Positions 26,627 through 38,600 of a stretch of 64,000 bases of DNA are shown one piece after another. The stretch spans positions 618,888-682,887 of the forward strand of contig JACEVL010000774.1 of NCBI GenBank assembly GCA_020284085.1, written 5' to 3'. The first letter of the stretch is position 1, and each line of letters begins with the position of its first letter. A program made the position numbers and the translations under genes. The notes under the pieces were generated by a model. The model ran no database searches, had not been told where the DNA came from, and saw only the letters and a program-made list of their open reading frames with translations. This stretch comes from Aporrectodea caliginosa (Eukaryota; Annelida; Clitellata; Crassiclitellata; Lumbricidae).

Positions 26627-29600
26627 ATATATAAAAGTTACAGAGCCAATCTGCAATGCCATGCTAATTGCAGCTTATTGATGAATAATCAGATTATCAG
26701 ATGCTTTGTTTGCCGATGGGCTCCCAGTATGAGACAGACTGATGCACATGTATGACCGGTCAGTGTAAGGGGTCAGTCAATTGAGGCAAGTTTATTGTCT
26801 GGTTTAGTCTTCGTACCTTAGACTCATTTTATTGACCTAAATCCTAGAGCTTCTGAGAGGGGTGATGAAGAAGAGAGGGTTTTGACTACGGCAACACCAC
26901 TGACAATTGCACTAGAAGCATTGAAAGGGCTATTAGTCATCACCATACTGTGTACAGAATGCCACAAAACTGAAAATGGTCCGGTTGGCTACACTGGTTA
27001 CAGCGTGCGCCTCATGCACCTCTGTGCGTCAGGGTGCCGGCTCTAATACTGATAGATGCTTCAGAGATTTTAATATCAGGCCAGCATTTGTCCACACACA
27101 GGGACTTAAAAGGTGTGGCTTTCATTCAAATGGGCAGCGGTGGTCAAGCAGGGTTGAGGCCATACAGTTGCTATCAGGGGCGTCCATCCCCCTTATGCCT
27201 ATGAAGCATTCCCCTCTTGTCATCAGATTCCCCCCCAACGATTCCCCCCAACCCCATGACGACGACCCCAGACGATTGGTCGACTGTCTATGCACAAGAG
27301 AAAATCTCGATTATCGAAATTTGAAGCACAATTTTACTGTTGAATTCTTTAACTTTTAGTTCACCAATCAAGAAACATTATGCAATATAAAATACGAAGG
27401 CTTGTACCATATCAGAGCCATATCAGAGGCATACCGCCAGAGCGGCCAGACAGTACTAATAGAAGCACTAAAATTACAAATAGGTGCTTATTCAAAGCAG
27501 CAGAGTGCGTCGTAACCAAGCGATCAACAATTTCGTCCAGTTGTAGTGATAGAGTAGAGTAGCATCTCGTTCACTGGCTACTACTGTCAGTGGTACAAAC
27601 CAGTCACCAACCATAGTTGATCTCAGTCGATTTATGAGACTCATTACTCGCTCAGCTGAGCATCTGGTCACCGTAAGGGAGACCAGGATTTTGTTTAAGC
27701 TGGTGAGCGTGGGATAGCCTGAAAGTTGCCATATCACATGTAATGGCTTAACATAACTGCTTTATGGCTTAACATAACTGCTTTCAATCCACTGTTCTGC
27801 ACATGTCGACAGATTTGTGTTTAGATCGTCATCATCGTCACTGCCTGTGCCTGCATCATCTATAGGTGAATCAGTTCCAGTTTTCCATCGTCTGGAATCA
27901 AGTCACTAAGGGGCACAATGTCTTGTAGGGCGCGACATGCTTGTCGAAATTCCTGGAGCTCGGTTTGCACTATCTGAGGGTCTAGGTCGTAGAAGTTGAA
28001 CAGATTAATTATTTCCATTTTTCTTTTTATCTGGCATTACGACTTTCTGTAATGGGTTGCGGTGTGTCAACCTAGTGATTCACTATTAAACGAATATATA
28101 TATATTACCTATACTGTGCATGATTGTGATTCTGTTATCAACTTCCTTGGCGTAAAATGATCCATTATGATTTCTTCAAATATACCTATAAATTATAGCC
28201 CGTCATAATGGAAATGGTTCTGTATTTGACAAACAACGGTATCCAGTGTTGTATAGTAGTCTGTGCTACTAAGCACCACATTTACTGTCCTTTTCTGAGT
28301 TTACGCATCAGGCCAAAAAAAATAATGGTGTGTTTCCGGTAACAGAGTTAAAAAAAACTGGGTAGGTAGGTAGGAAAATAATTTTATTTTGTTAAAATAA
28401 TTTTATGCAGTGATTTCCGAAAATTAAGCCACTGCCCATTTATGCACAGCGGTACATGCTGTACCAAAGTATGTATTTTCTATGCGAGTATTAAAAATGC
28501 CTATTTGCAGAATGTACCTACAAACTGCTGTAGAAAACAATCTTATTTATTTCATTTTTGTTGACATCGTTTTTCTTGCAAGGTGAAATGGAAGGGGCAG
28601 GGGTTGCTAACTGTTGCTAAGGAAGGCGGTTGCTAAAGGGGCCAAGTCTGACTTTGAAACTGGTTTCTAATGAGGCTGACACAGAGGCTGCTTGCTTCAA
28701 AGCTTGGTTGTTAAGAAGGCTGGTTGCTATGAAAGTAGAATGCTACGGAGGTTGTTAAGTAGGCTGATTGCTAAGGAGGCTTTACTTTTATAATGGCACG
28801 TACGATAAAAGGTATTTCTGATACAATGAATATGGCGGTCAGATTTGTGAAATAACCCTGTCAAATTACCGTGAGAAGAACCACCACTTTCGGGTCTATT
28901 ACCTCCCTCTCCCAAACTCCACACTTTAGCCCTTTTATTGCTGTAATTTACGGGACCATTATTTCCATTGAAAGACCGCTAGTTTCCGAACGTCTCTGCT
29001 TTAGTGAATGCACCTATAATGTCGCGATTCTGCATCACCGGCATGTGAAGTTAAAAAAAATTTTTTTTTAAATTTTCCGTAAAAATTTTTTTTTTTAATT
29101 TTCCGTAAAAATTTTTTTTACAAAATTTTTCGAGTCGCGGCAAAAAAGTGAGTCGGTCGCGTTACCGGAAACACACCATTATTTTGTTTTGGCCTCATGT
29201 TGTCTGGGTGCTTGATGAATCGCCAAGTTTGCATCAACATCGTTGTGATTCTGTAACTATAGAGACTGACATGAATGTTCATCTCATCGACCTATATTGA
29301 GTGGACACAGCATAGCACAGCTAAAGTTGTACTGTCAAGTGAAGCTTCCGCTTTACTGAACTTTCTGCCAGCCATGACGTCAGACAGAGCTCATTAACAT
29401 AATACGCTACGTGTCCATCCAATCAACGTCGAGGATAAGATTATTCGAAAAGTTCCTATCTATGCCTGTGACGTCATGGCTGGCAAATAACGTCGCAGGC
29501 ACGCAAACATCTAGGCTTCAGTTTGAATCTCTTATGCTGTGTCCACTCAATATAGGTCGATGGTTCATCTTCTCTGAGCACAATGATTTTATTATTTTTA

Positions 29601-32600
29601 AAACAAAGAAAAGCATGTTTCAAATGAAAAGCACATCGATTACTTTCTGAAATGGAAAAAACTGAGCAGACGTTTAATGTAAAAAATGTCTTTCCCCCTG
29701 AAAAGGCTATGAAGATTTCTGCTTCATTCCCCCCATAGGATGGATGCCCCTGGTTGCTATACAAACAAGTGTATACTTCTATATGTGCAGAGTTGGATAG
29801 AGCTTGGCGTGAATATCAATGTTGCCTATTTAGAAACCTCAGATATATATTGAACTGTTAAAACCTTGAACTTCTACAGCATGAAGTTTTGCTGTAGTGC
29901 CTTGGTGGACATTTTAGATCTTGTACAGTTATTTATTTAATATTCGTTATGTAGTGAACATGATATTAGTTTGATATATATACCAGCATCATGGAATATA
30001 TTCGGTTTGGAGGAACAGTACATTGTAATCAAAAGCAATATGTAAAGCCAGTCTAAAACTGAATTACAGAAAGGAATGAAAATGAGTTTATATGATGTTT
30101 GGAAAAGCATATCATTTGTGGCACAAGAGTTGACTGTTGGAAAATCTTCAGTTTAACTCAATTTGTCAGAAAGACATCATGCAAAAGTTAATCTGTAAAC
30201 TCCAGATCAAATCAAAATAGAACTGCACGAATGGTACTTCAATCTTTATAGCTACTGAGTGTTTAGTCATGGTGATTTGACATATGTAATGGTGCGTGTG
30301 CACCTGGTGGTGTACAAGAAATCTCTAAGCTATGAACTGCAAGTTTCAAGATAAGATTCAGGGACAATCGAAATGTGTTTTTTTATTAAATTGTTGTTTT
30401 TTTAGAAAGGCTGTTCAGAACAACTTGTGATGAGATGAAGAAACTAAGAATCTGTTTTCCCAAAAACAGTTCAAGAGAAAGAATTTTTGCTATAGACAGC
30501 AAACTGCTAAAGACTGTTTATATGACAACAAACCGAGTCTGAACTCAAAGGAAACACACATGCCAACATGAGATGACACCAAGTAAATATAGAACTAGCC
30601 CAGTTACTCAATGTTGTCTAGGTAAGCTTACTCACAAAGATAAGTGTTACAGCACCATAGAAATTGCCGTTGTTGCTGTTATTATTATAATTATTATAAT
30701 TATTAGACTATTTGTAGCTTAACCTTGCAACAGTTGCACACAACTTTCATTATTACTAGTTGAACATTAGCTAAATATTATTAGAATTGAAAGAGCAATA
30801 GTTTAATCTATTATTAGAACTACATTAAATCTACATTTATATCAACTTTATATCTGCAGATTCACACAATCAAATAATTCGTACAATGGATTTAGATGTA
30901 AAGAGGTGGTGAATAGTTTCACAAATTATGATTTCCTAATGATGATGATGAATGAGGACCACCAAGTCAAAAATGTATTAATGATAGTCATTTTCATATG
31001 TAGATAAATCTGAACAACTAACTTGTAAAAGAAGATCAGGCCATTAGAATCACACCGTCTTTCCCAACCATATGGCAATTCTGAATTAAACAAATAAAGA
31101 AAATCAAATCAAATTGCAGCTAAAACTGTAAGCTTTTTTCAATCATGGCTTTTGATAAGTTTATTTAGTCAACCTTTGAAAGCAATTAGTTTATCTGTAA
31201 AACACTGGACAACTTGCAACATCTTCCAAGGACATATTTGTTGACTGCTCTTACATAAATTGCTCAAAAAGGGAATCAGCATTCTTTCTGCATAAATGAG
31301 TTACCAGAATTATAAAATTATAACAATGATGGCAAGGTAAGATATTTTGTGGTGTCGCCAATAATGTAGTACTCGGACTCTAACTCGAACTCTGGCTCTC
31401 ATGACTCAAACTTTGACTCACATTATAAGCCCAGTAAGTTTTTATCGAGTTACGAGTATTCAGAAACTACTAATGTTGATAATGCAACAGAAAATATCTT
31501 TTACGCTTGCATACCCACACCCAAAATTAGTGATTCTGGGAAACCAATAACATTGGATACTCTATCCAATGTTATTCAATGCCAATCAATGTCTGTAATA
31601 AGATAAGTTCATATTCTTTACTGGCACAGTTGTTGAGTTTGGAACATCGAAATCATAATTGTTATAATTATAATTCTCTGTGACATTAAAATCGAAAGTT
31701 GTTGGTTATGCGTGTAAAGAATATACCAGTATCATTTTTGATAATACGATATAGCCTTATGACACCATGCACAGTAAGGCTGGATGCACTTTGGTGCACA
31801 TGCTGCAGTACGAATTGAATGCACTTTGTTACACTCACTTAAATAGGTAAGGAAGGTCAACTTCAATGGCCCTGGCAGTCACAAGATGTCATTAAACACT
31901 GTAAATTACAAATTCGATCATTGAACACTCTCGTAAGGAATCATTATAGGCAGCGAGACAGTCTGTTTACTTGATTTTTTAAATATTTTAATCCTCATTT
32001 TCAAAAGATTATAATTATTAATTTCACTTAAAATTTATTTCAGCTGGTTTACATCTACATTCTACTGCTAAAGGATAACAATTAAACTAGGGACCTGCAA
32101 ATCACACATTTTCAGTCAAATCAAATCTTGAATCGGGTATAAAGGTTAGAATTCAAATCGAATCAGCAGGTACCAGTTGATATTCATGTACATGTAGTGC
32201 CTGATAGCACAAGCGTACCACCAGAGCTTCTCATTTGAAAATAGAAGGAGATTTGAAAATCGATCGCACTGGATTGATGTGCGGTCGACCTCAGGAGCTT
32301 CTGAGTACAGCGTATTTCGAGTATTGTTTTCGTATAGCCGCATATTAGATAGTACTAATCTAGTTTAATCATGTTACTACAGTAACAGCATTCTTGACAG
32401 AAGTTGAACCCAATGAATAAGTGATTTAATATTTTGTTATGAATTAAACTATGATTGAACAATTAAACTATTAAATTATTGAAATGAATGATTACATGGT
32501 GGTGTATGGATTGTAGCAGTAAATCTGTATGGTCATCATCATGATTAATAGCTACTACTAGGTCCTATAATTGTCCATCAGTGTTGAGCTCTTATTATCA

Positions 32601-35600
32601 TCATTACCAATATGGTAGTGGAATTCTTTTTCTTATCGTTGACCGCGGCGATATCAATCGAGGCTGCTAGTGCTAACATGCTTGAACATTTACATTTGAC
32701 AATAATACTTCATATAATTAGTTTCCTTTAAAAGAAACTTCCCAAGTTAAGTTAGCTAACTTTCTCATAGCAACATCTTACCAACGTCGTTTCTGAGTAT
32801 AAAGAGAAGTTAAGGGTTAAGGCCTATTGAACTGTGAATAACGGTCGATCGTGCTTCACTTCCATCCGCAAGCATATTGAGTACAGGGTAGCTGCCCTGG
32901 TATGGCGACATCACCAGCTAGGGCCTCGCCCAATTTACCTCCGAGAGCAATGCTGTCTGACTTCGGGTATCCATAAATGACGTCATGCAATTTTGGCCAA
33001 TTTTTAACCTCCCTCCCCCTCGTCACACGTCATCACAAAAAGTAACACCCCTCTGAAAATTACGTCACAAAGCTCTGACCCCTAAAACCAAATTTCCATG
33101 GCGAAGCAAAATGCTCCTTCATGGAACAAATAGGGAAAGCATGAATATTTTAAAATCTAACGGTGACCAAATATTGAAATAATTAGAAAATTATTAATAA
33201 TGGTGCCCGTATACATTAAAATAATTAAAAAATAATGAAAATTTAATCCTCAAAATTAGTGCTGTTATTAATTAAATTAAATTGTTGTTAATTGTTAAAT
33301 TTAATAACATAGACCTGGTGTGACGTCACACTTCTCGGACCCCCATGTCACACATCATCACAAATTTCCGACCCCGACCCCCTAGGTGCGTGACGTCATT
33401 TATGGACGGCCCCGTATCTAAGGACATCGTCCCCAATGCTTTACGGAAAAGGGAGTTCTCTTGGTTTCACTCGCTCGTATTAAAAAGTAAGTAAGTAAGT
33501 AAGTGTGTTCTTTATTAAACGCTGGCAAACGCACGGCGCTGTACATACAAAGTTATACAAAGTTATCAAATAGTAGTGAAAAAGTTAGTAAATAGTAAAC
33601 TAAAAAACACTATATGGCTTAGCTGTACAACATCCTGGCCAGGAAACCACGCCTGGTGAGGGAATCAAATCTAGAAAGAACACGGTTATGTGAGCGTGGG
33701 CGCAAATCATGACCAGTATATAGGACAGGGGGTAGTAGGTAATGAAGGATATGTCCGGGATTATTTAAGATATTTCTAAAAAGGTCATGGTCGGCTTTTT
33801 ACAGAGTTCCTCAAAAGTGGGGAAAGATTTTGGTAGGAAGCCAAAGCGTACCAGCTTGCGGACCACAGCACTTAGAGAGTCACGTTCCTGTTTGCTGGCA
33901 AAGCCCCACCACACTTGGGAACAATAAAGCATTCGGTTGACAGTGGTGGACCGGACCACATCATATAACCTGACTCCCAAGAGCCCGTGCGAGATTAAAA
34001 TACGATGGGCATGGAGAGATTGCTTGGCCCGTACACAAATCTTTTGGATATGGGAGGAAAAACCGAGCTTTGCGGAAATCTCGATACCCAATATATTCAG
34101 GGATGTGACCCTTTTTATGCCACGTATAATTGGAGGACCTTGTTCAAGATTCACATTTGGTCTGGTCAAGATAATTTCGTTAGATTTAGAATGGTTTAGG
34201 TGGAGATTACATTTGCGAACCCAGGCACTAATGTGATCTAATTCTGCATCCGTGGTGGAAATATTTGAAGCCAAGATCAAAAGATAGCAATCATCAGCAT
34301 ATTTGAAGATATAATTGAAGCTGTTTAAGACCAGAGATGGCCACTAAGAAGTTTGCTGGGCCCATGCGAGAACCCTGTATTATACTAGCATTGATGTGAG
34401 CCAAGGAAGAGATCATGCCGCGGAACTTGGTACAATGACTACGATTGCTCAAGAGGGAGAGAATCCAGTTGAAGATATTAATAGGTATAGGTAGAGAGGC
34501 CAGTTGATCGGCCAAGTAAGAGTGCCTGACAGTATCAAAGGCCTTGGAGAAATCTAGAGAAATAAGGCGGACATAAGGTTCAGATTTAAGGGTATTGCAA
34601 CTATGAAGAATCGAGCCTTTTCTGTGGTGGGCCCAGTGGTTTGGAATGCTCTTCCTTTAGAGCTACGCCTACACACCGAGACTCTATCTGAATCCTTCCT
34701 CAACAAACTCAAAACTGTACTACACAAACAGTGTGTTCATAAAATGCCCAGGCGCTTTTTGGGCTCTGCTGCAGATAAAACTCTGGGCATCTTTCTGAAG
34801 TGGACCCACAGACTGCATTTGAGTAACTTATCATTTCGAACTAAATCGACAATTCTTTGACCTTTCGCTTACTATTATGATTGGTATACAATCTTTAACG
34901 TAAAAAAACAAGTCTTTTCTTATAATTATTAAGACAATATCTGCAAAGCACTATGTCTGATATTCGTTTCAGAGAGCAGTTTATCAATGCCGTTAGTTGA
35001 ATGTGTTCATGCAGAATCGATTATCATGGGTGCCTTTGTGGAACAGTTTGACTCTAGGCATGACTGTCTTAATTAAATTTGCATTTAATTAAAAGTGTAT
35101 GTATTGTTTGTAGTTTATAGGTTTTTACTTTTAGCAAATTGAGTCTGTGTCAAATGTCTTTAACTTGAAGCTGTTGATTAAACAATTCATGTAGCTTCAG
35201 TCTCTTGTCACAATTCTTACTTTTGATGAAAATAGACTGGCCCCTCCATCTGTTTCCCCGGCCCCTCCGTGCCCCCCCTGTTGCAAAAGTCTAGAGCCGC
35301 CACTGCACAAGACAATTTTATAGGGCAATACTGCACAAGACAATTTTATAGGGCAATACTGTACGAAGTTCCGAACAAAATACAGTTTGTACGAGAACTT
35401 TGGAGACCGCTTCTACAAGAGAACAAGACTTTCGCTTCGAGACAGTTTCCAAAAAGTCAAGAAATGATCTCGAGACCGAGGGGTCCGAGACATCAAAAAC
35501 CTGTCTCGAGACCGAGACAGTGTCTCGAGACAATCCAACTCTGGACTATCATAGCTTGTATGTTACAATAATGCATTACAGGTATCTCATTTGTTTCACA

Positions 35601-38600
35601 ATGAGTGAGCAAAGCAAAGAAGCACGTTGAATAGAATCATTAATCTCAGTTAATAATCAAATTTTTTATTAATTGGCAATGCACTAATCACAGTAGTATA
35701 ATGCATAATTAGCACTGTCAGTGTCACCAGAGTCACATTATCACAGTAACATTCACTAAAACCTACTATCGACATAAGATGAAATGTGACAGCTAATTTT
35801 TTTGGCTTGACCTTTCAGCTGGCAGTCCAGTTGAATTATGTCGGCTTGCTTTCTGCAGGACTTGCAGTAAAAAAATTTCACAATCTGACAGTTTTCTATC
35901 TTGACTATATCCACATCGAAAGAGTCGCCTAATTTCTAATTTCCATGAGATACACGTGCTCAACTGTACATTATTATTCGACTTTGGCACCTTCACCGCC
36001 ATTGTTGTTTTCACAATCTCCGAAATTAGTGACGTTACAAACTTATGAAATAACATTATGCAGGAGGTGTCCATCACGTTGTTATGGCCAATCATATTGC
36101 ATGAAATTGGAGCGATCAGTCAGCAGTCATTAGGTCATGAAAGGCTGCTTTCCAACCGCATTCACCGCTGGTGAAGTAAGTAAAAATTACAGTAAGGGGT
36201 CATTGCATAATTACATAACGCTCCTGTCCTTGAAAACATTACGAAATCGAAATGTGAGGTGGGTGGGTGGGTAGGTGGTGCTGAACGTTACGTAATGCTT
36301 TTACCAACAGTTTAGTTATAAATGAATTTTAAATAAACATCAAATGACACGATGTGATCGATGTTCAAATTTCGTGCCATTGATTTAAAACTTAACTAAA
36401 ACACGCAATAGTGTAAAGCAAGCATTTATTGAGCATTATTTTAAAATTAAAAGTTGAAATTTAATCTGTTTTTATTTGTAAAAATTTAAAGAAAAATTAA
36501 ATTTTTTAGACAACAATCGATTTGTTCAAGAAAAGTAAAGTTAATCATATGCCAGATCTTTACCGAGATCTAACAATAAATACGTAACACTGGGGTGGGT
36601 GGGTTGGTGGGTCTAGGGAAACGTTATGATGTGTTATAGGGTGGGTTGGCCAAAAACGGTCATTTTCGGCATTACGTAATTATGCAATGACCCCTAACGT
36701 AAATTAATAAAATAAAATAATGGTCTGGCTCCAGGTTCCTCTTGGAGTCTAACTCATTGAACACAATCAATTTACTGATCGACCAGACCTTTGTTAGGCG
36801 ATCGACCAAGGTATTACAATTTTAGGGCACAATTATTTATACCTCATCCTCAGATAGCATCAAATGCTATGCACTTGAAAGTTTGGCTTCATACTTCTAA
36901 GATATCAAAAGTTTAAAAATGTTATGTTGTACATCTTTTAACACTTTACAATGGCCAAGGAAGTTTGTAAAACACAGTGTTGTTCAGTAATTGAAATACA
37001 TATAATTGAATTAAGTAAATTGAATTACAAGTTCTGTAATTGTAATTGTAATTGAATTACATTTTAAGTCCAGTAATTGTAATTGTATTTCAATTATAAT
37101 ATTGCATGTAATTTGTAATTGAATGAAGTGTAAATCAACAAATTACTTTCATAAAGTCAGCAAAGATGCCAGCCTGCCGGGTTAACCCGGTCCACCAGTT
37201 TAATTGAATAAACTGCTCTGCATTATGTTTGCATGGCAACATAATTGTCAACATTATTCTTTCCTTACACCCCTCTTACAATCTTACAGCATACTTTGAT
37301 AGACCTCAGGGGCAAGGACTAACCATCATTATCAGACTATCCATGCAGTCATGCACTCATTCTTAGCTAGCTTACTGCGGCTGCTTACAGAAAACAGTGG
37401 CTTCCATCTTCAGCTCCAGTTGAGCGTCTTTTTAGCACTGCTTGCCAAATTGACTCACTCACCAAGGCGCAATCAACTGAGTTAGAACTAAGAAGACTAT
37501 CATTTCGAAAAACTTCTACTCAAAATCAAATAAACTCTTAACTTGTTTTAATGAATCATAATTGCAAATCGTATTTTGGATAGCTGACAAACATATAATA
37601 CAATTGAATGCATATAATTTTATTATTACAATTTACAGGCCATTGGTCCATAGGACATTTTAGTTTAAAAATAGAGTAATTAAAAAATTATCAAAAAATT
37701 CTAAATCATTTGAATAATTGAAAAGTAATTGGTAATTGAATTACAATCAAAATATAATTGTAATTCAATTACTTTCACAATCAAGTAATTGTAATTGTAA
37801 TTCAATTACATTTACAAGCATGTACTTACAATTATAATTGAATTACATTTAGAATGTAATTGATACAACACTGGTAAAACATGGCCTTATAAATACCACC
37901 TGTATCAACTCTCTTTCTTCTTCCAGTGACTGGATGCTTCCATTGTGTCTGCTTTGTATGGTGGCTGTCAACAAGATAACAAACAGTAAGGCATCAAAAT
38001 AGCCACCTGTTATATAAAAGAACTTACAAATGTAACTTAATCCATTGGCTCACTTCATCCATTGCGTAAGAAGAATTGCAGTAGCAAATACATTTAGAAC
38101 CTATCAGATCGACAAGTAAAGCATCAAATATGCATAAACTTAATGTCTGTTGTGTGAAGTGCTTTGATTTGCTCTGAGGATTAGATTTATATTAATGCTA
38201 ACAAAACTTGTAACATCTGTAAGTATTAATTGAAATTTGAAGTTGCACAGGTTGCGCTGAGACATTAGCTAGAGGAAAGGTGTTTTGGGTAGCCATTTGG
38301 GTGTTGTGCATGTGGTGTGATGCTTTCTGGTTTGTTGGGAGGATGAGTGACTAACAGAGTTTGTGAGTTTGTTTCACTAGCATGTCAATATTGGGGTATT
38401 CGTGGATTCTACTCTAATCTGAAAACATTTGCTCAATAGTGGTGTTTGGGGACTGATTGGGGAAGTGAAGACTGTAAATAAGAAAGGGACGAGCACAGAT
38501 ACCTTTGGCACTCCAGCGGTACTGATGCCCACCTGCTGACTCCGGCCAACCAGGTAAGAAGCTAACCAGTTTAAAGCTATCCCAGAGACACCATAGCTTT

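Larger units (their letters stand above)
27175..29752. mobile_element. hAT element, CAGGGGCRTCCATCC ends
   Basis: GTTGCTAT flanks both ends (27167-27174 and 29753-29760). 15-bp inverted ends. It contains at least two further inserted elements; no transposase frame seen. Confidence 0.92.
25685..29894. mobile_element. pogo/Tigger-like element, copy 2, loaded with insertions
   Basis: Left end CAGTAGAACTTCGGCATTTC, right end GAAGTTTTGCTG followed by TA. Parts at 25685-25870, 26640-27174 and 29753-29894 match copy 1 (6283-7622). The rest is inserted SINE, LINE, microsatellite and a 2.6-kb hAT. Confidence 0.7.
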
